64,000 nt of DNA from an uncultured Christensenellaceae bacterium (GCA_910587455.1 CAJULK010000002.1:178766-242765); one strand, 5' to 3'. Positions 9,752 through 19,062 are shown, counted from the first letter of the stretch. The notes: a model not told the origin generated them from the letters alone. Translations and numbers: made by a program.

Positions 9752-11680
9752 CTACCAGCTTCTGCCGCCGCCTCCGCCGAAGCTGCCGCCCGAAAAACCG
9801 CCGCCGCCGAAACCGCCGCCGCTCGAAAAGCTGCCGCTGTTCGATTTGGGTACTGCCGAGATAGATCTTCCTATGCTTCGCGTAATGCTTCTGAACATGA
9901 AAATATCGAACAGAACGCTGTGCGTGCTCGTGTAGTATGCGGGCGGAGGAACGGTGATGTCCTTGAACTTATCCGCCCATATATCCGAAACGCCGAGCAC
10001 GTTCGCATACGGCAAAATGTCGTAATAATACTGCGGATTTTCTTCGAGAAGCTGTTCGAGCCGTTCCTTTTCCGCGTCGCGTATAAAATCGCGAAAACCC
10101 ATTACGGAATTGAGCTGTTCCGTATAATACTCGCTGCGAACGGTTATAAACGGCGCAATAGCCGCCGCGCCGCCCAAGAGCAGTGCGAACGGGATCTTGC
10201 CCCACCAACTCATTGCGTCGGTCGGGATTATAAACATAACCGCAACGGACAAAAGAACGGTTACCGCAGAATACAGCACTATGTACAGTCTGCGCTTGTG
10301 CTGCGGCAGTTTGAACCAATATCTGTTTATAAGCGCGCCGAGAAGCGCCGAAATAAACACGGGCAGAACGACGAGAAATCCGCCGAAATTAAACAGTCTC
10401 GCGCTCACGGAAAGAGTGACGAGAACCGCCGACAAAACGCCGAGCAATCCGCACAGCACCGACATTGCTGCCGATATTGCCGTAAACTTGGATTTGTAAA
10501 ACTTGCCGCGATACTCGGCGTTGACTGCGGAAGATACGGCGGAAACCGCCGAAGCGAGCTTGCCGTCGCTCGTTATCTTAAGTTCGCGTTCGCCTTTTTC
10601 GTTGCATTTTGCTTTTGCGAAAAGCGCCTCGAAAAACCGCCTTTCATACTGCGTAACTTCGTCGACTTCGGACAGCCTGCGAAGATAGGTTCCGTCCTCT
10701 CTGTCGTCGATAGCCAAAAATCCTTTGCTCGCCCAATAGAAAATGAGCGACGTAACGTCCTCCGCAGAACATGTTCCGTCTATGATCTTGCCCATCTGTA
10801 CGGGCAGCATATAGCGCGATCTGTTGCTCTTTCCCGTTACTCGCGGCGGATAGAACTCCAAAACCGGCGTCAGCGGTTTGTCCCGCCCGAAAACGATCAT
10901 GACGACGACCGCGGCGGCAAATAAGACCGAGGCGGCGATAACAATACCTATCCAACCGAGATCGTAATGATTTTCGAGAGTGCCGTCCGGCATCTTATAC
11001 GCGATCTCGACGCCGTTATACGCTGCGAGCCGCCCCGCATCCACGGTAACGGTTTTATTATCGGCACTCCACGAAACGCCTTGCGCTCCGTCCTCTATCT
11101 TGCGTCCGCCGATATATATACCGTAGTCTAAGTCGTCCGCCGAAAAATCCGGCGCAACGGGATAAGTGACGGTAACGCGCGCGTCCTGTATCGGGCTCGC
11201 CCATCCGCCGCCTATCGGCATAAACGCGAGTATATCCGATCCGCTTTTATGCTCGGGCGTAATGTAATCGTATGCGATCGTGCAGTCGAGAACGTAACCC
11301 GAGGGCTGAATTCTGTCGGGATCGCCTATCTTGACATATACGAGTTTCCGTCCCGCCTCGTACCCCACTTCGTACGGGAGCGCGCAATCGACTTTAAGCC
11401 CGCGCACCTTCTCGCCTGAATTGACGGGAATGTCCACGATGATCCCGTGTTTATACGTTTTGAAACGCGCGCTGAAACTGTTTTTCACAAAGCACGTTCT
11501 GTCGGCGTCGAAGTCTACCGAAACATCCATTCGGGTGTACTCGACGTCGTCGTCTATGATCTTGGATTCGGTAGCGGAATCGTCGAGAAATAACGCAAAA
11601 CAAAGTATGGTTATAAAAAACAGAACCGCTACGACGAATAATACTATTACCGCAGCGGTATTCTTCTTTGCGACAGCCAT
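9752..11680 (-). CDS. DUF2207 membrane protein, glycine-rich C-terminus
   Basis: A 642-residue membrane protein. An N-terminal hydrophobic segment (residues 10-30) is followed by an extracellular domain of about 210 residues, a transmembrane helix near 240-265, a cytoplasmic region, further hydrophobic helices near 400-500 and a C-terminal Gly/Ser/Phe-rich tail of repeated GGG-F-GGG units. This organisation matches the DUF2207 (YciQ-like) family, which is often found next to lemA, as here with a five-base gap. The function is unknown; the pairing suggests a membrane-surface complex. The low-complexity tail is a family trait. Confidence 0.85.
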   Translation of the reverse strand: MAVAKKNTAAVIVLFVVAVLFFITILCFALFLDDSATESKIIDDDVEYTRMDVSVDFDADRTCFVKNSFSARFKTYKHGIIVDIPVNSGEKVRGLKVDCALPYEVGYEAGRKLVYVKIGDPDRIQPSGYVLDCTIAYDYITPEHKSGSDILAFMPIGGGWASPIQDARVTVTYPVAPDFSADDLDYGIYIGGRKIEDGAQGVSWSADNKTVTVDAGRLAAYNGVEIAYKMPDGTLENHYDLGWIGIVIAASVLFAAAVVVMIVFGRDKPLTPVLEFYPPRVTGKSNRSRYMLPVQMGKIIDGTCSAEDVTSLIFYWASKGFLAIDDREDGTYLRRLSEVDEVTQYERRFFEALFAKAKCNEKGERELKITSDGKLASAVSAVSSAVNAEYRGKFYKSKFTAISAAMSVLCGLLGVLSAVLVTLSVSARLFNFGGFLVVLPVFISALLGALINRYWFKLPQHKRRLYIVLYSAVTVLLSVAVMFIIPTDAMSWWGKIPFALLLGGAAAIAPFITVRSEYYTEQLNSVMGFRDFIRDAEKERLEQLLEENPQYYYDILPYANVLGVSDIWADKFKDITVPPPAYYTSTHSVLFDIFMFRSITRSIGRSISAVPKSNSGSFSSGGGFGGGGFSGGSFGGGGGRSW

Positions 11681-11685
11681 ATTTT

Positions 11686-12306
11686 TTACAAACGGGTCCG
11701 AGGCGCGTCGTCAAAGCTGACGCGCGGCGCGTTACGCTGAGTAATGTCGTCGAGTTCGAAGTACGAATAACGCACAAGACCCATTTTGTTAGCGACTATG
11801 CTCGACGGAAATTTTTCTATTTTGTTGTTTAATATCTTGACTTTCGCATTGTAAAACTTTCTGCTGCGCGCGATCTCTTCCTCAATATGCTCGAGCTGCG
11901 ACGAAAGATTATTGAACTGCGAATTTGCCTTAAGATCGGGATACTGCTCGTGCACGACGTTGAAAAACGACGTGAGCGCTTCGCCGAATATCTTTTCGGC
12001 GGCTGCTTTATCGGACGGCGAAGCCGCAAGCGCGACGTTTCTCGCCTCGGTAACGCGACGCAACGTATCCGATTCGAATTTGGCGTACCCCTTGCACGTT
12101 TCGACGAGATTCGGAATAAGGTCGTAACGCTTTTTCATATGCACGTCCATTGCCGAATACGATTCTTCCATATCGTTGCGCAAAGATATCAATCCGTTTT
12201 TCGTCGATATATACCAACCGACGATCGATATAACGATTATGAGCACAACGGCTATCGGAACGACTATCGCCGCGATCGCACCGCCGGACAATGATAAATA
12301 CTGCAT
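11686..12306 (-). CDS. lemA: LemA family protein
   Basis: A 206-residue protein with one N-terminal membrane helix (about residues 10-30), then helical segments. The LemA hallmark is the stretch around MKKRYDLIPNLVETCKGYAKFE, with ARSRKFYNAKVKILNNKIEKFP further on. LemA proteins are anchored by one helix with a small helical domain outside; their biochemical role is not settled. It is the first gene of its unit: a consensus promoter and a GGAGG site six bases before the ATG are visible. The short charged C-terminus (FDDAPRTRL) is not conserved in the family as far as I know. Confidence 0.92.
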   Translation of the reverse strand: MQYLSLSGGAIAAIVVPIAVVLIIVISIVGWYISTKNGLISLRNDMEESYSAMDVHMKKRYDLIPNLVETCKGYAKFESDTLRRVTEARNVALAASPSDKAAAEKIFGEALTSFFNVVHEQYPDLKANSQFNNLSSQLEHIEEEIARSRKFYNAKVKILNNKIEKFPSSIVANKMGLVRYSYFELDDITQRNAPRVSFDDAPRTRL

Positions 12307-12326
12307 ATAATCCTCCGTTTTTCCAG

Positions 12327-12362
12327 ATTATACCATATACGCACACTTTTTGCAAGCGCTTG
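12327..12362 (-). promoter_or_regulatory. lemA promoter with overlapping palindrome
   Basis: Minus strand TTGCAA (12350-12355), 17 bases, TATAAT (12327-12332) preceded by TGG, an extended -10. A perfect 10-base palindrome CAAGCGCTTG at 12353-12362 overlaps the -35 and could be an operator; no regulator can be assigned. Confidence 0.75.
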
Positions 12363-12383
12363 AAAATTAAATTATCATTAAAA

Positions 12384-13079
12384 CTATCTGTCGGCGGCGG
12401 CGCCGTCGAACACCGAATTTACGGCGGTGAAAATCGTGTAAGCGACCTTTTCCTGATAGCTTGCCGTAATCAAAAGGTTTTCCTCGGCGGGATTGGATAA
12501 AAATCCGCACTCGCACAGTACCGACGGATACTCGGTGCATTTGAGCATGTAGTAATCGCCCACCTTTGCCGCGCGCGGCCTCTCGTTGAGCACTTCGTTG
12601 AAATAGCTTTGAAGCGTAGCGGCAAACTTCTCGCCGGCAGCGCCCGCATAAAACGCCTGCGCGCCCTTGACAGAAGAAACGGGATACGAATTGCAATGCA
12701 CGCTTATAACGAGATCGGGCGATGCCGAATTGACGGTATTCTTGCGTTCGCGCATATCCTCGCGCTTGTTGTATTTTATTCCGCCGCAAACCGCGCCGCC
12801 GTCCGATCGCGTAAGCACGACGTTATAACCGCCGTCACGCAGATATTTCATCAGATATTTGCTGATCGAAAGATTTATATCGCTCTCCTTCGTACCCGTA
12901 GACACGCCGAGAACGCCACCGTCCGCGCCGCCGTGTCCCGCGTCAATGACTATCGTTATGCCGTTGTCGGCTTGCGACGCGGTTATGACGGTAGCCGCGG
13001 CGGTCGCCGCAACGACGATCGCGAGAACTATCGAGAGAACAGCTACTATCGTTCTCTTTTTTACGGTTATAAACGCCAT
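12384..13079 (-). CDS. N-acetylmuramoyl-L-alanine amidase, CwlD/AmiC type
   Basis: A 231-residue Amidase_3 protein. After a short basic start come a membrane helix (about residues 10-33) and the zinc amidase domain: VIDAGHGGADGG (first zinc His), ESDINLSISKYL (Glu ligand region), ISVHCNS (second His) and CECGFLSNPAEE with the catalytic Glu. The size and N-terminal anchor resemble CwlD, which acts in spore cortex maturation, but a vegetative role is equally possible. I chose the ATG at 13079 because AGAGGT lies six bases upstream and the longer frame reads through a terminator hairpin. The 5' region is unusual, with a hairpin and DnaA-box-like sites. Confidence 0.87.
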   Translation of the reverse strand: MAFITVKKRTIVAVLSIVLAIVVAATAAATVITASQADNGITIVIDAGHGGADGGVLGVSTGTKESDINLSISKYLMKYLRDGGYNVVLTRSDGGAVCGGIKYNKREDMRERKNTVNSASPDLVISVHCNSYPVSSVKGAQAFYAGAAGEKFAATLQSYFNEVLNERPRAAKVGDYYMLKCTEYPSVLCECGFLSNPAEENLLITASYQEKVAYTIFTAVNSVFDGAAADR

Positions 13080-13090
13080 GTACGACCTCT

Positions 13091-13138
13091 TAAAACAAAA
13101 GCCCGAACACTTTACGATCCGCAGCAAAGCGCTCGGGC
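13091..13138 (-). terminator. Intrinsic terminator after the aminopeptidase gene, just upstream of the amidase
   Basis: On the minus strand the arms at 13126-13138 and 13101-13113 form 13 pairs, two of them G-U, around a 12-base loop, followed by TTTTGTTTTA. It lies between the peptidase stop and the amidase SD, only about 12 bases from the amidase start, so it either ends the upstream transcript or attenuates the amidase. Confidence 0.75.
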
Positions 13139-13168
13139 ATTGTATTTTTTGGGATATTTTTCGACCGT

Positions 13169-13211
13169 TTATGCACATGGATTGTGCATAACTTTGTGCA
13201 TAAGTGCATAA
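13169..13211. promoter_or_regulatory. Cluster of four DnaA-box-like sites
   Basis: TTATGCACA occurs exactly at 13169-13177 (plus strand), 13183-13191 and 13195-13203 (minus strand), and TTATGCACT at 13203-13211 (minus). TTATNCACA is the relaxed DnaA-box consensus. The cluster lies upstream of a TACAAT hexamer (minus, 13139-13144) that has no recognisable -35, in front of the amidase gene. Another regulator with a palindromic site, built on TGCACA/TGTGCA, is also possible. Confidence 0.5.
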
Positions 13212-13252
13212 CCCGCGTGCAAACAGCGGTTTTTTGCTGCCGAACATCCGCC

Positions 13253-14719
13253 TCAGTTATTTGAAAACAGTTTGATTTTTCCGCTTAACCACGAGTCGAA
13301 CAGTCCGTCGAGCCTGCGCCCCGACGCTTTTTCCAAGGCGCCGACAAGGTCTTGCGGCTCGGCTATTTTGTATTTGTTTTGTTCATAGTACCGCTTCATT
13401 CCCGACTTGAACGACGCATCGCCCACCGTGTTGCGAATGTCGTCGAGCATGATAGCGCCCTGAACGTACGTCAGATACGAATACTCGATATCGCCGTCGT
13501 ATTCGTTTACGGGACGGTTCATGGATGTGTCGCCCAGCCCGTTGTTTTTGTATGTCTCGCAGAACAGGACGTACGCGGACAGCGCGTCGGCGCGTTTGCC
13601 GTTAAACGTGTACTTATACGAGTCGTCCTTGCCCTCGTAGAACATCATCGTCGAGTATTCGGCAAGCGCCTCGTCGAGCCACGCGTTTTTGACCTCGTTG
13701 TTGCCCACTACGCCGTACCACCACTGATGCGCGGTCTCGTGCACGATGACGTCATTGTATGCGTCGCCGGTGTATCCGTCGGATATCATCGAAAGGCAGG
13801 GATATTCCATGCCGCCGTGCACGAACGACGTCTGCACGACCGAATATTCGGGATACGGGTAATCCCCGAACATTTCCCCGAACGTTTTTACAGCGTCGAT
13901 AGCGGTCGCGAGCGCGCTTTCGGGATTACCGTCCGAATAATAATAATAATTGACTATCGTCTTCCCCGCAGCGCCGCTCATCTTTTCGTATTTGCCGAGC
14001 ACCGCCGCAAAGTCGCGTACGTTTTGAGCCGACACTTCGTAAGTGACCGTGCCTTCGGCTTCCGTCTTTTTATCAACCGTGCCCGTGAATGCGCCCGTGT
14101 ACGCTTCGGGAACGGTGAGCGTTACGTCGTAGTCGGCTATCTCGCTGTAAAACGGATCGCCCGTCGAATAGTAAGGGTCCGCCACGAACGCTCCGTCTTT
14201 ATAAACGCAAGCTATAGGATAAAAGTTGGCGAGATTGACCGATTTGTCGGTGTATCCGAAGCGGTGACGCACTTTTGGAAGCCCGACCGTGTATTCGACC
14301 GTGACCGTCGTTCGCTCGCCCGGCTCGAGCGCGCTGCCGAGCGGTACGGTAAGCACGTTTTGATCTACGCCGGCTATCGTTACTTCACGGCTTGCCCCGC
14401 CCACTTCCACGCTCTTAACATCGAGCTTGGAATAGCTTCGCCCCGACGGATACGCCGCCGTTATATGCGACTTGTCTATTGGCTCGTACGTAGCGCCTTC
14501 GCGGTACGCATTCGGGTATAAATGGAACCACAGTTCGCTCAGCGGCACGTCGTTATTGTTTACGTAATCGCAATTAACGGTCGCCGTAAGCGTGTAGTCG
14601 GCGGACAAAGTCGCGTCTATGGTGTACTTTGTTTTTTCTTGCTTTTCATCGCCCGAACAGGCGCACATCGACGCGGCGAACGCCGCAGACAAAGCAATGG
14701 CTATGATCTTTTTTCGCAT
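13253..14719 (-). CDS. M1-like zinc aminopeptidase lipoprotein
   Basis: A 488-residue protein. A lipoprotein signal peptide (MRKKIIAIALSAAFAASMCAC) is followed by an N-terminal beta-rich domain and a gluzincin catalytic domain with HETAHQWW: His327, Glu328 and His331, and the third ligand Glu350 in WLDEALAEYS, the exact HExxH-18-E spacing of M1 enzymes. The substrate-binding GGMEYP motif is present as HGGMEYP. It would cleave N-terminal residues from peptides at the outer face of the membrane. The AAGGAGG site is 13-14 bases before the ATG, longer than usual. A terminator follows. Confidence 0.88.
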   Translation of the reverse strand: MRKKIIAIALSAAFAASMCACSGDEKQEKTKYTIDATLSADYTLTATVNCDYVNNNDVPLSELWFHLYPNAYREGATYEPIDKSHITAAYPSGRSYSKLDVKSVEVGGASREVTIAGVDQNVLTVPLGSALEPGERTTVTVEYTVGLPKVRHRFGYTDKSVNLANFYPIACVYKDGAFVADPYYSTGDPFYSEIADYDVTLTVPEAYTGAFTGTVDKKTEAEGTVTYEVSAQNVRDFAAVLGKYEKMSGAAGKTIVNYYYYSDGNPESALATAIDAVKTFGEMFGDYPYPEYSVVQTSFVHGGMEYPCLSMISDGYTGDAYNDVIVHETAHQWWYGVVGNNEVKNAWLDEALAEYSTMMFYEGKDDSYKYTFNGKRADALSAYVLFCETYKNNGLGDTSMNRPVNEYDGDIEYSYLTYVQGAIMLDDIRNTVGDASFKSGMKRYYEQNKYKIAEPQDLVGALEKASGRRLDGLFDSWLSGKIKLFSNN

Positions 14720-14801
14720 TATTGTGAACGTGACCTCCTTGCCGCACAATATCTTTCTCGATAATATTATGACGGCGGGAAAGCCGTTATTCCACATAGC
14801 A

Positions 14802-14827
14802 CAAAAAAGCAACCCGAAAAGGTTGCT
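14802..14827 (-). terminator. Intrinsic terminator of ddl
   Basis: Minus strand AGCAACC, six-base loop, GGTTGCT (14808-14827), followed by six T residues. It lies 11 bases after the ddl stop and separates it from the aminopeptidase gene. Confidence 0.85.
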
Positions 14828-14837
14828 TGATCGTACG

Positions 14838-15911
14838 TCATTTACCTATTATCGGCTCGAGCGGCGTATATACGCGTTTCAATCCGTCGAACTTTTCTTT
14901 ACGCCGTTTGGCACATTCGATAAGCCTGTCTATAAGCCTCGAAAAATCCATATCTTTGCGGAACAGCGCATTGGCAAGTGATCCGGGGATCGTATTTATT
15001 TCGTTTACGTATATATTGCCGTCCTTGACGAGAAAGTCTATCCGCGCCACGCCCGAGCACCCCACCGCGCCGAACGCGCGAACCGCAAGCTCCTGTATTC
15101 TGTCGTTTATTTCCGCCGACACGTCCGCAGGTATCTTATGCCGCGACGACTTGACGTCGCCCGAATACTTATCCTTAAACGTGAGAAAACTTTTCCAACC
15201 CACGGGCTGCTCTGTCTCGGACGCGATCACGCCGTCGCCGTCGCCGAGCACCGCGCAGTTTACTTCGGTAAAATCGGTAAGAGCTTTTTCGACGAGCACT
15301 GTGTCGTCCCATTCGAACGCGACGCGAATCGCCTTATAAAGCGCATTATTGTCGTCGGCTATGGAAATGCCTATGGAACTGCCGAGATTGCAAGGCTTTA
15401 CGATCATCGGATACCCGAGTTTTTCGGTAAGACGTTTGAGCACCGCATGGGTGTCCGATTCGTATTCGGCTCGAGATATCGGCTCATACGGCAATACGTC
15501 TATACCAGCGCCCTCGAATATGCGCTTCGAATACAGCTTATTCATGCCTACCGCGGAAGCGAGCACACCGCTGCCCGTATACGGTATGCCGCACATTTCC
15601 AAAAGCCCTTGAAGCGCGCCGTCCTCGCCGAGTACGCCGTGCATACACAAAAGCGCCGCGTCTATTTTCGTCAAGCGCTTGTTTTTGCAATAAAGATACG
15701 GTTCTCCGGGGCGGATATGCACGCGCCTGCCCGAAAACTTTTTGTTTTTTACGGCATTAACGCTGTCGAAACCGTCGCTCGTCCACCACACTCCGTCGCC
15801 GTCTATGTAAACACCCGTATTCTTATCACGGCATGCCGACATGGCTTGAAGTCCGGTAATAATACTTATGTCGTGCTCGCACGACCGTCCACCGAAAAAC
15901 ACGATAATCAT
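14838..15911 (-). CDS. ddl: D-alanine--D-alanine ligase
   Basis: A 357-residue ATP-grasp enzyme that joins two D-Ala for peptidoglycan precursors. Motifs: FGGRSCEHDISIITG at the N-terminus, CMHGVLGEDGALQGLLE, YTGSGVLASAVGMNK, MIVKPCNLGSSIGIS (ATP-binding loop), and VNEINTIPGS with the magnesium ligands. The start is the ATG at 15911, where family homology begins; no convincing SD is present before it, though the frame is open further upstream. It follows uppP by about 100 bases that contain a hairpin, and both act in cell-wall synthesis. Confidence 0.95.
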   Translation of the reverse strand: MIIVFFGGRSCEHDISIITGLQAMSACRDKNTGVYIDGDGVWWTSDGFDSVNAVKNKKFSGRRVHIRPGEPYLYCKNKRLTKIDAALLCMHGVLGEDGALQGLLEMCGIPYTGSGVLASAVGMNKLYSKRIFEGAGIDVLPYEPISRAEYESDTHAVLKRLTEKLGYPMIVKPCNLGSSIGISIADDNNALYKAIRVAFEWDDTVLVEKALTDFTEVNCAVLGDGDGVIASETEQPVGWKSFLTFKDKYSGDVKSSRHKIPADVSAEINDRIQELAVRAFGAVGCSGVARIDFLVKDGNIYVNEINTIPGSLANALFRKDMDFSRLIDRLIECAKRRKEKFDGLKRVYTPLEPIIGK

Positions 15912-16011
15912 ATATTTTGTATATGACGATACCCGCCGATACGTTCGTACGACGGGTAAACTTTCAATATATTTTGCGAACCCCGAAAATATTCCCGATT
16001 TTCCTTTACGG

Positions 16012-16824
16012 CTATATAACCGACGGAATAAAGTAGTACACAAACGAAAATACGGACACCGCGAGAAGATAGACGGAAAACCATTTATAGTTTGCTTTCG
16101 CTATGAGCTTCAGCATGACTCGCACCGCAAAATACCCCGCCGCGAACGCCGACAATGCGCCCACCGTCACGTTGAACCAATCTATGTCGGCAAGCGCGCC
16201 CGCTTTTGCTATCTTTATAGTATCGAGAAAAAGCGCGCCCAATATGATGGGAATACTCATAAGGAACGAGAACGTCGCAACCTTCTTGCTATCCGTTCCC
16301 GCAAGCGTGCCGCCGAATATGGTAGAGCCGGAGCGCGAAACTCCAGGAAACACCCCCACGCCTTGCATTACGCCCATGGCGACCGCGCCGCCCCAGCCGA
16401 GTTCTTTCGGGTTTTTGTTGCGCTTTGCAACTATCTCGCTTACGAGCATTATAACTGCGGTAAAAAGGAAAAAGAAACACAGATAGGTCGCGTCCGAAAA
16501 ATATCCGTCGATAAAATCGCCGCACGCAAATCCGACGATGACAGCGGGGATACAGGCGACGACAAGCATGCCCAACCGCTTGAACGGCTTTTTGAACAGC
16601 GAAATAACCTCTTTGTACAGCACGATCAAAACCGCCGCAAGCGTTCCGACATGCACCATTATGTCGAACAGTCTGTTAAACTGCGAACTCGCAGCGTCGT
16701 TGAGTCCCATAAACTGACGCACGAGAATAAGATGTCCGCTCGACGAAACGGGCAAGAACTCAGTAAGACCCTGAACAAGCCCGAGCACAAGTGCTTGCCA
16801 CCAATACATTCCGAAAAAATTCAT
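16012..16824 (-). CDS. uppP: Undecaprenyl-diphosphatase
   Basis: A 270-residue polytopic membrane protein (BacA/UppP) that regenerates undecaprenyl phosphate, the lipid carrier for wall polymers. The two signatures are GLTEFLPVSSSGHL near residue 20 and PGVSRSGSTIFGG near residue 165, both with the active-site Ser/Arg/His/Glu residues. About eight hydrophobic segments are visible. GAGG lies six bases before the ATG. It is between the sugar dehydratase and ddl on the same strand. Confidence 0.95.
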   Translation of the reverse strand: MNFFGMYWWQALVLGLVQGLTEFLPVSSSGHLILVRQFMGLNDAASSQFNRLFDIMVHVGTLAAVLIVLYKEVISLFKKPFKRLGMLVVACIPAVIVGFACGDFIDGYFSDATYLCFFFLFTAVIMLVSEIVAKRNKNPKELGWGGAVAMGVMQGVGVFPGVSRSGSTIFGGTLAGTDSKKVATFSFLMSIPIILGALFLDTIKIAKAGALADIDWFNVTVGALSAFAAGYFAVRVMLKLIAKANYKWFSVYLLAVSVFSFVYYFIPSVI

Positions 16825-16874
16825 TTACAGCCTCGATTACCGTTATAGGACAAAGTATGCCGAGAGCGGTACGT

Positions 16875-18959
16875 TTATGCCACGGCTTTTCCGCCGTTCT
16901 TTTTCGCCTCGGTCGAAGCCGATTGCGAAACGCCGTCGGTATTCGCCCCGTCGGACAGCACCATTTTCGCTTCGGCGGCTGCTGACCGCAAACTCGACTC
17001 GCGTTCGCGCATCGCCTGCTCCCGCGCCTCGCTCGGCACTATCGAGAACACTTTCTTTTCTATGCCGTCCTCGTCTTCCGCAACAGCGATGGTATAAAGT
17101 TCTTCGAGATCCTTGTCGAATTTCTTCCTGTTGATTTTTTCGAGTTTGGTAACGAAAATTCCCTCGTGCTGAGTCGAATCGACGCGCTCCTTGTCGTATC
17201 TCAACTCTTCGAACAGCTTCTCGCCGGGGCGAAGTCCGGATATGACTATCTGAATATCCTGATTGGGCACATAGCCGTTAAGTCTTATGAGGTTGCAGGC
17301 GAGATCGTAAATATATACGGGTTCGCCCATATCCAAAACGAACACCTCGCCGCTCGACGCAAGCGCGCCCGTTTGAAGCACAAGCCGCACGGCTTCGGGT
17401 ATCGTCATAAAATAACGTTTTATGTTTCTGTCCGTAACGGTTACGGGTCCGCCGTCGTGTATCTGCTTTAAGAACGTAGGAATGACCGAGCCAGACGAAC
17501 CCAGAACGTTGCCGAATCGCACCGCCGCCATCTGCATATCGCTGTCCGACGCGCGCGTCTGCACGAGCATTTCAGCAAGCCGCTTGGAAGCGCCCATAAC
17601 GTTGGCGGGATTGACCGCCTTGTCGGTAGAGATCAATACGAACCGCTTTACGCCCGCTTTCTGGCACTGTTCGATCACGTTTTTCGTGCCGAACACGTTG
17701 TTTTTTATCGCTTCCGTCGGCGCGATTTCCATCATGGGCACGTGCTTGTACGCCGCCGCATGGAAAAGCGTTTCGGGCTTGAATTTGGCGAGCGTCGTCG
17801 CAAGCTTGTCCGGCTCGCGAACTGTGCCCATAACGAGAGTGTACCGCGACGTGTCGTATTTTTTGGAAAATTCCTGATCTATATTGAACATTCCGTTTTC
17901 GTGCTGATCGAATATAACGAGATGTTCGCAACCGAAATCGAGCGCCTGACGGCACAGCTCCGAGCCTATCGAGCCCGCGCCGCCCGTCACCATTACGACC
18001 TTGCCTTTTACGGACATATCAACGAGGTTTTGCCGCACTTTGAACTCGTCTCTGCCGAGCAGAGATTCAATCTTTATGTCTTGAAGCTCCAACGAATAGT
18101 TGGCGATATTCTGCGCGTCGCTTATCTGCGGCAGGATCTTTATAGGGAGATTGAACCGCGCGAGCCGTTCGTACATGGATTTGAGCTGAGATTTCGTGAG
18201 CTCGGTGATCGCAATGATGAAAATATCGGGCCGATACTCTTGCACTACGCTATCCGCGTCGTCCACGCCGCCCGCGACGGGCGTGTCGCTTATCGACATG
18301 CCGTGCTTGCTCTTGTCGTCGTCCATGAGCGCGACGGGCAGATACCCCTCGACGGGATTGTTTATAAATCGGTGCAGCAAGACCGTGCCGATGTTGCCCG
18401 CGCCGATTATTACGGTGCGCTTGGGCTTTTCCTTATTCGCCTCGGGCATTATCTCGCGCCGCAAATGCTTGATATACCCGAATATCATATTGGAAAATCT
18501 CGGAATAGCCGTGAGTATGAGCGAATACAGCAGGAACATGAGCACCTGCGGCATATACGTATCCACGTCAAACGCGCCCAAAAGTATAAACGTAAACAGA
18601 ACTATAACGAGGAATGACGCTAGGTACGCCGCAACGAATTTCAAAAATTCGACTCGCCCCGCATACCGCCACATGACGTTGTAACACGAAAACAACGCGA
18701 GCATACATATGACGACCGTCACCATTATGAGCATGATGGGAATGAGAAAATTTTCGTAATTATCGGGAAACGGCACTTTATAGAACATCGTCCAATGCGA
18801 AAACCAGAACGACAGCACTATCACGCACAAGTCGAACAGGAACATCAGTATCGCATTGCGGTAGCGCGGCAGTAAACGCGCTATACGGTTGGGTTTTATC
18901 CGTTTGGCGTCGCGATCGTTCTCTCTGTTATCCTTATTGTTCTTCGGTTGATTTGACAT
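16875..18959 (-). CDS. Membrane-bound UDP-sugar 4,6-dehydratase (CapD/PglF type)
   Basis: A 694-residue protein. Four to five membrane helices (about residues 35-165) precede a CoA_binding-like Rossmann domain (VIIGAGNIGTVLL near residue 185) and a second extended SDR domain beginning VMVTGGAGSIGSELCRQ near 325. The YKHVPMME segment marks the family. Such enzymes remove water from UDP-N-acetylhexosamines to start synthesis of modified surface sugars. The C-terminal 60 residues are Lys/Ala/Glu rich. A GAGG site is five bases before the ATG and a consensus promoter is further upstream. Adjacent glmM and glmS supply the UDP-GlcNAc precursor. Confidence 0.9.
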   Translation of the reverse strand: MSNQPKNNKDNRENDRDAKRIKPNRIARLLPRYRNAILMFLFDLCVIVLSFWFSHWTMFYKVPFPDNYENFLIPIMLIMVTVVICMLALFSCYNVMWRYAGRVEFLKFVAAYLASFLVIVLFTFILLGAFDVDTYMPQVLMFLLYSLILTAIPRFSNMIFGYIKHLRREIMPEANKEKPKRTVIIGAGNIGTVLLHRFINNPVEGYLPVALMDDDKSKHGMSISDTPVAGGVDDADSVVQEYRPDIFIIAITELTKSQLKSMYERLARFNLPIKILPQISDAQNIANYSLELQDIKIESLLGRDEFKVRQNLVDMSVKGKVVMVTGGAGSIGSELCRQALDFGCEHLVIFDQHENGMFNIDQEFSKKYDTSRYTLVMGTVREPDKLATTLAKFKPETLFHAAAYKHVPMMEIAPTEAIKNNVFGTKNVIEQCQKAGVKRFVLISTDKAVNPANVMGASKRLAEMLVQTRASDSDMQMAAVRFGNVLGSSGSVIPTFLKQIHDGGPVTVTDRNIKRYFMTIPEAVRLVLQTGALASSGEVFVLDMGEPVYIYDLACNLIRLNGYVPNQDIQIVISGLRPGEKLFEELRYDKERVDSTQHEGIFVTKLEKINRKKFDKDLEELYTIAVAEDEDGIEKKVFSIVPSEAREQAMRERESSLRSAAAEAKMVLSDGANTDGVSQSASTEAKKNGGKAVA

Positions 18960-19033
18960 TTTCCCTCATTGCACGGACTGCCGTCAAAAATATTCGTCGG
19001 GTTCGATTTTGGCGAACAAACCTTTACTGACTC

Positions 19034-19062
19034 ATGTTAACACCGCGCTCGCGTTTTGTCAA
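19034..19062 (-). promoter_or_regulatory. Promoter of the sugar dehydratase gene
   Basis: Minus strand TTGACA (19057-19062), 17 bases, TAACAT (19034-19039). Transcription would start about 68 bases before the ATG at 18959, giving a normal SD-containing leader. Confidence 0.7.

Noticed and set aside
13169..13211. Possible CRISPR or tandem repeat array
   Set aside because: The units are nine bases in both orientations with irregular spacing, consistent with protein-binding sites, not with CRISPR repeats and spacers.
15912..15960. Hairpin upstream of ddl as terminator or riboswitch
   Set aside because: Eight-pair stem ACCCGUCG/CGGCGGGU without a T-run and without a known aptamer core; left unannotated.
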